Shown here piece by piece: positions 49,382-60,549 of a stretch of 64,000 bases of DNA. Each line of letters starts with the position of its first letter. The stretch's first letter is position 1. Under the pieces are notes generated by a model. The model did not search any database. It had not been told where the DNA came from and saw only the letters and a program-made list of their open reading frames with translations. Both the position numbers and the translations under genes were made by a program. The DNA comes from Delphinapterus leucas (Eukaryota; Chordata; Mammalia; Artiodactyla; Monodontidae), in the NCBI RefSeq assembly GCF_002288925.2, contig NW_022097996.1, positions 9,494,451 through 9,558,450 on the forward strand. The letters are read 5' to 3'.

Positions 49382-49834
49382 CTGTGGAATAAAGACAGAA
49401 AATTCAGAAATAGTTTTTAATCAAGTATTGAACAAAAATTTTAATTATATACTTAAGGATTAACAGTTAACATCAGATAATCATGATTTTAAAATTATTT
49501 TGTAATTCTGAAAGGAAACATCGGTTTGAAGGAAAATTTTAAAAATAGAAAAATGCTTTTGATAGCTTTCAAAATCATTCACTTGGAGAAAGTAATGAAA
49601 ATCATACCCCTGAAGCTTAATCTGTCACCAGACACCACTGAGGGAAACAGATTTAAACATGCAATGGAATATATATATACACACACACCGCAGTGACATT
49701 CAAGATAACTTGTTGATAATAACATCAGTGCATTTATGTAGAATCCTATAAACAAAAAAACACACCACAGCATGATTGCAGCTAACAGTCTTAACTGTGG
49801 GGTAAATCCTGGGGTCTAGTTCCAAGACTATTAC
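49382..49834. other. Intron upstream of the HMBOX1 start-codon exon
   Basis: Carries the acceptor tract for exon 49302-49381 and a short AT/AC run near 49670-49688. Nothing else recognised. Confidence 0.5.
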
Positions 49835-49990
49835 TTATTTTACTGCTAGCCAAAACTTCAGTGACTGAATTTCTCTAAGTCTCAATCTCCGCATCTATAA
49901 AACAGGGATAATAGATAACTACTTCAAAACGCTACAAGAATTTGAAACATTTTTTAAATGGTGGTGATGAAGCACTTCACAAACTATCAA
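49835..49990 (+). repeat. MIR SINE
   Basis: Text tctctaagtctcaatctccg, catctataaaacagggataa, acgctacaagaatttgaaac, forward MIR order. Confidence 0.7.
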
Positions 49991-50640
49991 GTAGCAGAGA
50001 CTATTAATACCAGTTTAAAAAAGACACCAATACCCATGTCGATTCCTGAACAGAGTATAAGTTAATAATGGAGTGAGTCTAGTACTTCTATCTTCTGATT
50101 AGCATTCTACTGCTTTATTCAGCATTCAGACGCTGTGACCCCTTTCAATTCAGACATAGATCTGAACAAAAAGTGAAATCTACCATTCACAGTTTAGGAG
50201 CTAAAGATCATGTATTACTGACTGAACTTATTAGCAGTTTCAAACCATAACCTATAGAGGCAGCTATTTCCATGAACTCAAAGTTAATATTATAAATTAG
50301 ATGAAAGTTAAAAATGTTGATGTCAAAAACTCTCTCATTAAAATACACATCCAGCACTGAATTATATAAAGCAAGACCAAAGTGTCTAACAGTGACTAAT
50401 GATATATGTGAAATGTACAGGGTAAAGTTAGAAATCTTTCATATTTCATATCCTAAATTGTAGCTTTAATGAAGTTCCTGCTGTAGTTAATTTTATTGCT
50501 GACTTAAGAAACACTGGTCCTAAAAGGTAGATATAAAATACAAAGAAAATCTACTGAAAATATTGTTGATTACATTTCCTAGACAAAATAGCAACACCAA
50601 GCCACAAAACTGATTACTGGTCAATACACGTTTTTTCCAC
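49991..50640. other. HMBOX1 upstream intron, nothing recognised
   Basis: Unique AT-rich sequence. No exon with splice signals identified. Confidence 0.4.
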
Positions 50641-51190
50641 TCTTGCTCAAATGCAGTTAAAATATACTAAGTACTTACTTGCCCTGACATAGGCACAACG
50701 TCATAATATGAGTAAGATATGGTCCCAGCAGTGTAGAACCTTATTAAACTATGGGGAAGGGTCAAATAAAAATCACACACACACACATCCTTCTAATAAA
50801 AGGCATAATGTGATAAGTCTAAAAATTCAAGGTCTATGAGAATAACAATTTAGAAATTAATTTAGGTCACAGAGAACTGGGAAGACTTCTTCAAGTGAGA
50901 TCTCAGCTGTTATCTGACGTTTAGAATAAGACTTCCACCAAACCAAAGTGTGAAGGGAGGTTAGAATCAGTGGAGGAAAGAATCAGGGAGAAGGAACAAT
51001 TAAAAGAGATTATGAAGGATGATTAGGGAATAAGTAGACCTGTGTTGTTGGCCTTTAACATGTATGTATGAGAAGACAGGTAGAAAGGGAGGACTTCCAC
51101 TATCTATGGAGGGCTGGAAAATGCCTTGCAGTAATTCTGACCTTTATTCTGTAAGTATGCGAATGATGCTACAGCTGAATCAGACAATCT
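50640..51190 (+). repeat. L2 LINE 3' portion
   Basis: Text ctaagtacttacttgccctg, atatggtcccagcagtgtag, gaagacttcttcaagtgaga, attctgtaagtatgcgaatg fits diverged L2 3' sequence, with a small AC run at about 50774-50787. Confidence 0.5.
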
Positions 51191-51194
51191 AGGA

Positions 51195-51295
51195 AGTAAA
51201 TCACCAAAGACCCTCATTTCACAGATGAGGAAACTGAGATTAAGACACTGATACAGACCTGTATAACTGCAAATCACTGAATTCATGTCATTTAT
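51195..51295 (-). repeat. MIR-type fragment
   Basis: Text catttcacagatgaggaaac followed by tgagattaagacactg, reverse MIR. Confidence 0.6.
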
Positions 51296-51444
51296 ATTTC
51301 AGATATAAATGGGCTAAAAATATTCTATAAAAATAAAATATTCTAAGAACAGAAGACCAAGCAAGCATGGTGCTATGAGTTCTCTACTCTCAGGTTCAAC
51401 GTCACAGAGCCCTCCTAGCATAGGAGACAGATTTCTTTTAAACT

Positions 51445-52195
51445 GACAGATTAAAAATGTATATTAAAATCACACCCATTAGAATGGCTATAATCAAGAA
51501 ACAGAAAATAACAAGGATTGGCACAGATGTGGATAAAATAAAAGCTTTGTGTGCTGCCGATGAAAATGTGTAATGGTGGTGCCACTATGGAAAATACAAT
51601 AGTATGGCAGTTCCTCAAAACAATTAAACACAGATTACCATAAGATCCGCAATTCTACTTCTGGGTGTATACCCAGAAGAAGTGAAAGCAGGGACTCGAA
51701 AATATATTTGTACACCCAAGTTTATAGCAGCATATTCACAAAAGCCAAAAGGTGGAAACAAACTCAAATGTCCATCGATGGATGAATGGCTAAACAAAAT
51801 GTGGTACACACATAACATATAAGGGAATATTATTCAGCCTTAAAAAACAAGGAAATTCTGACATAGTAACATGGATGAACCCTGAAGGCATTACACTAAG
51901 TGAAACAAGACAGTCACAAAAGGTCAAATACTGTATAATTCCACTTTTAAGAGGTATTTAGAGTCATCAAATTCAAATAGAAAGTAGAATGGTGCTTGAA
52001 TGGGGCTGTGGAAGGAGGAGTTATTGTTTAATGGTACAAAGTTTCAGTTTGGGAAGATGAAAAAGTTCTAGAGACGGATGACAGTGATGGTTGTACAACA
52101 CTGTTTACTGTGCTTAATGTCACTGAACTGTATGCTTAAAAATGGTTAAAATGGTAAATTTTATACTATGTATATTTTATTACTGCAAAAAGTAG
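51445..52195 (+). mobile_element. Old L1 3' end
   Basis: Text acccattagaatggctataa, ctgggtgtatacccagaaga, caaatgtccatcgatggatg, gaatattattcagccttaaa, then a 3'UTR ending near atgcttaaaaatggttaaaa. Broken in all frames. Confidence 0.82.
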
Positions 52196-52199
52196 AGTA

Positions 52200-53015
52200 T
52201 TATAATAAAAGAAAATGTACATTAAAAGGTATCAGGGATAAAAGTTCAAGGATGCTGAATCATATTTAAGCACCCAGCTATAAAAAGCAAGTAAGTTATA
52301 AAAGATAAAAAATCAGCTCCTCATTGGACTTCTAATCTGTTATATTTTAAAAAAAGAGAAAGAAAGAGTTGAATAACATTCACAGGGGACAAGGAGAAAA
52401 GAATTCCATACCAACAAAACTTACACTTTGATATAGGAAAAAAATTGCAAATATGGAAGAATTGAGAGAGTATATTTTCTCAGTTACCCCAACTGAGAAA
52501 AATAATTGAGAAAGGGTTCTGAATAAGAAAAAATAAACCAGAATAGAGACATGGTAACAGGGAAGATGATGAGAAAGGGTAATATAAGTAACGAATCTTT
52601 CAGTTTATATCATGTAATATACATTTAGATAATAACCGAATATCTAAGAATGTATAACTTACATGATAAATAAGGACTCTTGAAACAAAGGACTTTATCC
52701 CCAAAGAAATTTTAATAGATATCTATTCAAGATGTACTAAACAGTCTATTCAAAATAAAAGAGTTGTAGGCAGGGGAGATGGAGGGAGGCAGAAGTAAAA
52801 GTACTCCCAAGATCTGAAAGAAGAGAACGAGGGGAAAACAGAAGAGAGGCAGAAAATAAAAGTACTCTAAAGGTCTCATCTTTTCATGGTCAAGAAGACA
52901 CCTGGGAGAAAAATGTGCATCTTTTGGGGAAAATAGTATTTTGTTTTAATTTTTATTTTGTTCTCTGCAAAAAATGCAGAGAAACATGTATCGATCGAGG
53001 TATAGTTTCAAGGTC
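52200..53015. other. AT-rich, possibly LINE-derived, unclassified
   Basis: Purine-rich sequence that may be decayed L1 or HAL1. I cannot assign it. Confidence 0.3.
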
Positions 53016-53030
53016 AAAAGTATTGAGTGG

Positions 53031-53365
53031 GGACTTCCCTGGTGGCGCAGTGGGTAGGAATCCACCTGCCAATGCAGGGGACACGGGTTCCAGCCCTGGT
53101 CTGGGAAGATCCCACATGCCACGGAGTAACTAAGCCCGTGTGCCACAACTACTAAGCCTGCACTCTAGAGCCCGCGAGCCACACCTACTGAGCCTGCGCG
53201 CCTAGAGCCTGTGCTCCGCAACAACAGAAGCCACTGCAGTGAGAAGCCTGTACACCGAAACAAAGAGTAGCCCCTGCTTGCTGCAACTAGAGAAAGCCCA
53301 TGAGCAGCAATGAGGACCCAACGCAGCCAAATACATAAATTAATTAAATAAGTTTGAGTTAAAAA
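53031..53365 (+). mobile_element. CHR-1-type SINE, full length
   Basis: Starts ggacttccctggtggcgcag, has a long CHR body with cacacctactgagcctgcgc and tgcaactagagaaagcccat, then an A-rich end. Flanks aaaagtattgagtgg (53016-53030) and aaagtatcgagtagg (about 53365-53379) form an imperfect TSD. Confidence 0.9.
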
Positions 53366-53519
53366 AAGTATCGAGTAGGATAAAGATTATACAATTGTAA
53401 AATATACAGTTTATGACCAATATGAGTTATAAAGTTGTATATACCAAATAACACAGCAGGTAATAAAGCAAAACTTATTAGAGCTTTAATAATTTTATTT
53501 TTAAAGATACAAATACACT

Positions 53520-53609
53520 CACTGATGTGTATAAAACTGATGACTAATAAGGACCTGCTGTATAAAAAAATAAATAAAATTCAAAAATTTTTTAAAAAGC
53601 AAAGAAAAA
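53520..53609 (+). mobile_element. ~90-bp young L1 3'-tail insertion
   Basis: Text actgatgtgtataaaactga and tgactaataaggacctgctg nearly matches the 3' end of the young L1 at 60455-60500. Flanking repeats aaagatacaaatacact and aaagatacaaatatact lie at about 53503-53519 and 53610-53626. Confidence 0.85.
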
Positions 53610-53689
53610 AAAGATACAAATATACTGAGTTATTTCAGTATACCTTGTAGAAGAGACAAATATAGTTCCAAAAAACAAAAAACAGAAAT

Positions 53690-54621
53690 TATATTAACAA
53701 TAAACTAATTTCAGAGATACGTAATATAGAAAATTTAGGAAAAGGTACCAAAAATATTTTGTTATAAATGACGAGATGACCTAGATAATCTTTGGATCAA
53801 AGAAGAAATCAAAAGAGAAATTATGATCTACATAGTAAGCTACAACAAAAAATAGCTATAATTTAATAATCATAATAAAAACCCAGGTGACCTAGCAAAA
53901 TTTGTATTCAGAAGTAAATTTATGGCCTTAATAGCTTTTAATATTTTTAAAAGGCAGAGGCAGGGGGGAAACCCAGTAAACAAGAAATTAGAAAAAATAC
54001 AAACTGTATCAAAATGAACTAGGAAGAAGGAACTAAGAGATACTATTTGACATTAATATAAAGTAAAGAAGTTATAGAAAGCATAAATAAGTCCAAAAGC
54101 TAGCTCTCTGAAACATGATTAAAGAATCAGAGTCTAATAAGGGGGTGAAAAAAAAAAGAGTGAGAGGGAAAACTCACGATAGTCAAAATGAAAAGAGAAA
54201 TCATAAGTATAGGAGAGAATTAAGAAAATAAGACAGGGCTTCCCTGGTGGCACAGTGGTTGAGAGTCCGCCTGCCGATGCAGGGGACACAGATTCGTGCC
54301 CCGGTCCGGGAAGATCCCACATGCCGCGGAGCGGCTGGGCCTGTGAGCCACGGCCGCTGAGCCTGCGCGTCCGGAGCCTGTGCTCCACAACGGGAGAGAC
54401 CACAACAGTGTGAGGCCCGGTACCACAAAAAAAAAAAAGAAAAAAGAAAAGAAAAAATAAGACAAAGCTAAGAAAATACAAATGCAATTTCTTGGCAATT
54501 CATTTGAAAACCGAAGAGAAAAATGTTTTCCCAGTAAGACAGAAAATATCAAAATTGACCCAAGAGAAATGAATTGAGTAGAACCAAATAGCACGAATTA
54601 AAGGTAATTAAAAATCTACTA
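53690..54621 (+). mobile_element. Old L1 ORF2 relic, left part (host of nested insertions)
   Basis: Decayed plus-strand L1 ORF2-like text: tcaaagaagaaatcaaaaga, attcagaagtaaatttatgg, aacatgattaaagaatcaga. It is interrupted by the SINE at 54236-54449 and then by the young L1 at 54622, and appears to resume at 60550. Confidence 0.65.
54236..54449 (+). mobile_element. CHR-2 SINE
   Basis: Starts gggcttccctggtggcacag and ends in a long A-rich tail with G interruptions. The direct repeat aagaaaataagaca (54222-54235) is matched by a near copy ending at about 54464. It lies within the old L1 relic. Confidence 0.93.
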
Positions 54622-54635
54622 AAGGAGGAGGAACT

Positions 54636-54645
54636 AAGATGGCGG
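54636..54645 (+). promoter_or_regulatory. YY1-type motif at the L1 5' end
   Basis: AAGATGGCGG lies about 12-15 bases from the L1 5' end, the position where L1 5'UTRs of other mammals carry a YY1 site that sets the transcription start. Inferred from the motif only. Confidence 0.55.
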
Positions 54646-55529
54646 AGTAGAAGGATGTGCTCTCACTCCCTCTTGTGAGAACATGAGAATCACAACTAGC
54701 TCCTGGACAATCATCGACAGGAAGACACTGGAACTCACCAAAAAAGATACCCCACATCCTAAGACAAAGAAGAAGCCACAACGAGACGGTAGGAGGGGTG
54801 CAATCACAGTAAAATCAAATCCATAACTGCTGGGTAGGTGACTCACAGACTGGAGAACACATACCACAGAAGTCCACCAACTGGAGGAGTGAAGGTTCTG
54901 AGCCCCACGTCAGGCTTCCCAACCTGGGGGTCCGGCAACGGGAGGAGGAACTGCTAGAGAACCAGACTTTGAAGCCTAGTAGTATTTCACTACAGGACTT
55001 CAACAGGACTGGGGGAAACAGAGACTCCACTCTTGGAGGGCACACACAAAGTAGTGTGCGCATCGGGACCCAGGGAAAGGAGCAGTGTCCCCAGGGGAAG
55101 TTGAACCAGACCTAACTGCTAGTGTTGGAGGGTCTTCTGCAGAGGTGGGGGGGTGGCTGTGGCTCACTGTGGGGACAAGGACACTGACAGCAGAAGTTCT
55201 GGAAAGTACTCCTTGGCGTGAGCCCTCCCAGAGTCTGTCATTAGCCCCACCAAAGAGCCCAGGTAGGCTCCAGTGTTGGGTTGCCTCAGGCCAAACAACC
55301 AACAGGGAGGGATCCGAGCCCCACCCATCAACAGTCAAGCAGATTAAAGTTTTACTGAGCTCTGCGCACCAGAGCAACACCCAGATCTACCCACCACCAG
55401 TCCCTCCCATCAGGAAACTTGCTCAAGCCTCTTACATAGCCTAATCCACCAGAGGGCAGACAGCAGAAGCAAGAACTACAATCCTGCAGCCTGTGGAACA
55501 AAAACCACATTCACAGAAAGATAGACAAG

Positions 55530-56442
55530 GTGAAAAGGCAGAGGGCTATGTACCACATGAAGCAACAAGATAAAGCCCCAGAAAAACAACTAAATGAAGT
55601 AGAGATAGGCAACCATCCAGAAAAAGAATTCAGAATAATGAGAGTGAAGATGATCCAGGACCTCGGAAAAAGAATGGAGGCAAAGATCAAGAAGATGCAA
55701 GCAGTGTTCGACAAAGACCTAGAAGAATTAAAGAACACACAACAGAGATGAACAATACAATAACTGAAATGAAAACTACACTAGAAGGAATCAATAGCAG
55801 AATAACTGAGGCAGAAGAACAGGTAAATGACCTGGAACACAGAATGGTGGAGTTCACTGCTGTGGAACAGAATAAAGAAAAAAGAATGAAAAGAAATGAA
55901 CACAGCCTAAGAGACCTCTGGGACAACATTAAATGCAAAAACATTCACATTATAGGGGTCCCAGAAGGGGAACAGAGAGAGAAAGGACCAGAGAAAATAT
56001 TTGAAGAGATTATAGTCGAAAACTTCCCTAACATGGGAAAGGAAATAGCTACCCAAGTCCAGGAAGCACAGCGAGTCCCATACAGGATAAACGCAAGGAG
56101 AAACACACTGAGACACACAGTAATCAAACTGGCAAAAATTAAAGACAAAGAAAAATTATCGAAGGCAGCAAGGGAAAAACGACAAATAACATACAAGGGA
56201 ATTCCCATAAGGTTAACAGCTGATTTCTCAGCAGAAACTCTACAAGCCAGAAGGGAGGGGCATGATATACTTAAAGTGATGAAAGGGTGAAAGGGAAGAA
56301 CCTACAACCAAGATTACTCTGCCCAGCAAGGATCTCATTCAGATTCGATGGAGAAATCAAAAGCTTTAGAGACAAGCAAAAGCTAAGAGAATTCAGCACC
56401 ACCAAACCAGCTCTACAAGAAATGCTAAAGGAACTTCTTTAA
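55530..56442 (+). pseudogene. L1 ORF1 (ORF1p RNA-binding chaperone), broken
   Basis: L1 ORF1p normally forms coiled-coil trimers that coat L1 RNA. Here the N-terminal coiled-coil part (MKRQRAMYHMKQQDKAPEKQ onward) runs 55530-55751 and stops. The next part, in another frame (55748-56290), carries the rest of the coiled coil and the RRM-like domain (SLRDLWDNIKCKNIHIIGVP near 55905-55965) and most of the C-terminal domain up to AETLQARREGHDILKVMKG. It then meets TGA, and the last segment to 56442 lies in a third frame. One frameshift near 55745 and one indel or stop near 56288 therefore split it into three frames. Confidence 0.88.
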
Positions 56443-56495
56443 GTGGGAAACACAAGAGAAGGGCCTACAAAAACAAACCCAAAACAATTAAGAAA

Positions 56496-59400
56496 ATGGT
56501 CATAGGAACATACATATCGATAATTACCTTAAACGTGAATGAATTAAATGCTCCAACCAAAAGACACAGGCTTGCTGAATGGATACAAAAACAAGACCCA
56601 TATATATGCTGTCTACAAGAGACCCACTACACACCTAGCGACATATACAGACTGAAAGTGAGGGGATGGAAAAAGATATACCATGCAAATGGAAATCAAA
56701 AGAAAGCTGGAGTAGCAATACTCGTATGAGATAAAATAGACTTTAAAATAAAGAATGTTACAAGAGACAAGAACGGACACTACATAATGATCAAGAGATC
56801 AATCCAAGAAGAAGATATAACAATTATAAATATATATGCACCCAACATAGGAGCACCTCAGTACATAAGGCAACCGCTAACAGCTATAAAAGAGGAAATC
56901 GACAGTAACACAATAATAGTGGGGGACTTTAACACCTCACTTACACCAATGGACAAATCATCCAAAATGAAAATAAATAAGGAAACAGAAGCTTTAAATG
57001 ACACAATAGACCAGATAGATTTAATTGATATTTATAGGACATTCCATCCAAAAACAGCAGATTACAATTTCTTCTCAAGTGCGCATGGAACATTCTCCAG
57101 GACAGATCACATCTTGGGTCACAAATCAAGCCTCAGTAAATTTAAGAAAACTGAAATCATATCAAGCATCTTTTCTGACCACAACGCTATGAGATTAGAA
57201 ATGAATTACAGGGAAAAAAACGTAAAAAACAAAAACACATGGAGGCTAAACAATACGTTACTAAATAACCAAGAGATCACTGAAGAAATCAAAGAGGAAA
57301 TCAAAAAATACCTAGAGACAAATGACAATGAAAACACGACGATCAAAAATTTATGGGATGCAGCAAAAGCAGTTCTACGAGGGAAGTTTATAGCTATACA
57401 AGCCTACCTCAAGAAACAAGAAAAATCTCAAATAAACAATCTAACCTTACACCTAAAGGAACTAGAGAAAGAAGAACAAACAAAATCCAAAGTTAGCAGA
57501 AGGACAGAAATCATAAAGACCAGAGCAGAAATAAATGAAATAGAAACAAAGAAAACAATAGCAAAGATCAATAAAACTAAAAGCTGGTTCTCTGAGAAGA
57601 TAAAGAAAATTGATAAACCATTAGCCAGACTCACCAAGAAAAAGAGGGAGAGGACTCAAATCAACAAAATTAGAAATAAAAAAGGAGAAGTTACAACAGA
57701 CACAGCAGAAATACAAAGCATCCTAGGAGACTACTACAAGCAACTCCATGCCAATAAAATGGACAACCTGGAAGAAATGGACAAATTCTTAGAAACGTAT
57801 AACCTCCCAAGACTGAACCAGGAAGAAACAGAAAATATGAACAGACCAATCACAAGTAATGAAATTGAAACTGTGATTAAAAGTCTTCCAACAAACAAAA
57901 GTCGAGAACCAGATGGCTTCACAGGTGAATTCTATCAAACATTTAGAGAAGAGCTAACACCCATCCTTCTCAAACTCTTCCAAAAAATTGCAGAGGAAGG
58001 AACACTCCCAAACTCATTCTATGAGGCCACCATCACCCTGATACCAAAACCAGACAAACATACTACAAAAAAAGAAAATTACAGACCAATATCACTGATG
58101 AATATAGATGCAAAAATCCTCAACAAAATACTAGCAAACAGAATCCAACAACACATTAAAAGGATCATACACCATGATCAAGTGGGATTTATCCCAGGGA
58201 TGCAAGGATTCTTCAATATGCGCAAATCAACGTGATACACCATATTAACAAATTAAATAAGAAAAACCATATGATTATCTCAATAGATGCAGAAAAAGCT
58301 TTTGACAAAATTCAACACCCATTTATGGTAAAAACTCTCCAGAAAGTGGGCATAGAGGGAACCGACCTCAACATAATAAAGGCCATATACGACAAACCCA
58401 CAGCAAACATCATTCTCAATGGTGAAAAACTGAAAGCACTTCCTCTAAGATCAGGAACAAGACAAGGATGTCCACTCTCACCACTATTATTAAACATAGT
58501 TTTGGAAGTCCTAGCCACGGCAATCAGAGAAGAAAATGAAATAAAAGGAAAACAAATTGGAAAAGAAGAAGTAAAATTGTCACTGTTTGCAGATGACATG
58601 ATACTATACATACAGAATCCTAAAGATGTCACCAGACAACTACTAGAGCTAATCAACGAATTTGGTAAAGTTGCAGGATACAAAATTAATGCACAGAAAT
58701 CTCTTGCATTCCTATACACTAATAATGAAAAATCTGAAAAAGAAATTAAGGAAACTCCCATTTACCACTGCAACATAAAGAATAAAATACCTAGGAATAA
58801 ACCTACCTAGGAAGACAAAAGACCTGTATGTAGAAAACTATAAGACACTGATGAAAGAAATTAAAGATGATACCAACAGATGGAGAGATATACCATGTTC
58901 TTGGATTGGAAGAATTAATATTGTGAAAATGACTATACTCCCCAAAGCAATCTACAGATTCAATGCAATCCCTATCAAATTACTAATGGCATTTTTTACA
59001 GAACTAGAACAAAAAATCTTAAAATTTGTATAGAGACACAAAAGACCCCGAGTACCCAAAGCAGTCTTGAGGGAAAAAAATGGAGCTGGAGGAATCAGGC
59101 TCCCTGACTTCAGACTATACTACAAAGCTACAGTAATCAAGACAATATGGTACTGGCACAAAAATAGAAACATAGATCAATGGAACAAGATAGAAAGCCC
59201 AGAGATAAACGCACACACCTATGGTCAACTAATCTATTACAAAGGAGGCAAGGATATACAATGGAGAAAAGACAGTCTCTTCAATAAGTGGTGCTGGGAA
59301 AACTGGACAGCTACATGTAAAAGAATGAAATTAGAACACTCCCTAACAGCATACACAAAAATAAACTCGAAATGGATTCAAGAGCTAAATGTAAGACCGG

Positions 59401-60309
59401 ACACTATAAAACTCTTAGAGGAAAACATAGGAAGAACACTCTTTGACATAAATCACAGCAAGATATTTTTTGATCCACCTCCTAGAGTAATGGAAATAAA
59501 AACAAAAATAAACAAATGGAACCTAATGAAACTTAACAGCTTTTGCACAGCAAAGGAAACCATAAACAAGACGAAAAAACAACCCCTCAGAATGGGAGAA
59601 AATATTTGCAAATGAATCGATGGACAAAGGATTAATCTCCAAAATATATAAACAGCTCATGCAGCTCAATATTAAAGAAACAAACAACCCAATCCAAAAA
59701 TGGGCAGAAGACCTAAATAGACATTTCTCCAAAGAAGACATACAGATGGCCAAGAAGCACATGAAAAGCTGCTCAACATCATTAATTATTAGAGAAATGC
59801 AAATCAAAACTACGGTAAGGTATCACCTCACACCAGTTAGAATGGGCATCATCAGAAAATCTACAAACAACAAATGCTGGAGAGGGTGTGGAGAAAAGGG
59901 AACCCTCTTGCACGGTTGGTGGGAATGTAAATTGATACAGCCACTATGCAGAACTGTATGGAGGTTCCTTAAAAAACTAATAATAGAATTACCATATGAT
60001 CCAGCAATCCCACTACTGGGCATATACCCAGAGAAAACCATAATTCAAAAAGACACATGCACCCCAATGTTCACTGCAGCACTATTTACAATAGTCAGGT
60101 CATGGAAGCAACCTAAATGCCCATCGACAGACGAATGGATAAAGAAGATGTGGTACATATATACAATGGAATATTACTCAGCCATAAAAAGGAACGAAAT
60201 TGAGTCATCTGTTGAGACGTGGATGGATCTAGAGACTGTCATACAGAATGAAGTAAGTCAGAAAGAAAAAAACAAATATCGTATATTAACGCATGTATGT
60301 GGAACCTAG
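56496..60309 (+). pseudogene. L1 ORF2 (endonuclease/reverse transcriptase), broken
   Basis: ORF2p nicks DNA and reverse-transcribes L1 RNA at the target. Visible parts: endonuclease ([36 protein letters not shown]), reverse transcriptase ([22 protein letters not shown] at 58586-58597) and the C-terminal Cys-rich segment ([18 protein letters not shown], keeping the C-x3-C-x7-H-x4-C spacing). Damage: in-frame TGA at 56727-56729 in the endonuclease; frameshift near 58215 before the RT palm; frameshift near 58770-58800; in-frame TAG at 59031-59033; a further shift near 59570-59615. The last frame ends at 60309. Catalytic motifs survive, but the protein cannot be made whole. Confidence 0.9.
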
Positions 60310-60549
60310 AAAAATGGTACAGGTGAACCAGTTTGCAGGGCAGAAGTTGAGACACAGATGTAGAGAACAAACGTATGGACACCAAAGGGGGAAAGCCGCA
60401 GGGGGGTGGGGATGGTGGTGTGCTGAATTGGGTGATTGGGATTGACATGTATACACTGATGTGTATAAAATTGATGACTAATAAGAACCTGCTGTGTAAA
60501 AACAAAATTTAATTTAATTTAAAAATTAAAAAAAAAAAGAAATCTACTA

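Larger units (their letters stand above)
54622..60539 (+). mobile_element. Young near-full-length L1 (about 5.9 kb)
   Basis: The 5'UTR begins near gaggaggaactaagatggcg, followed by ORF1 (from 55530), ORF2 (56496-60309), a 3'UTR with a G-rich patch (gggggtggggatggtggtgt near 60402) and an A-rich tail. The direct repeat aaatctacta lies at 54612-54621 and 60540-60549, so the 5' end is complete or nearly so. Reading frames are far better kept than in the 12.7-19.4 kb L1, but ORF1 and ORF2 carry several stops and frameshifts, so this copy cannot act by itself. It lies antisense to HMBOX1, upstream of its start-codon exon. Confidence 0.93.

Noticed and set aside
54815..55444. ORFs of 80-126 codons on both strands
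   Set aside because: They lie in the 5'UTR of the young L1, whose GC-richer sequence leaves chance frames. No match to L1 ORF1 or ORF2.
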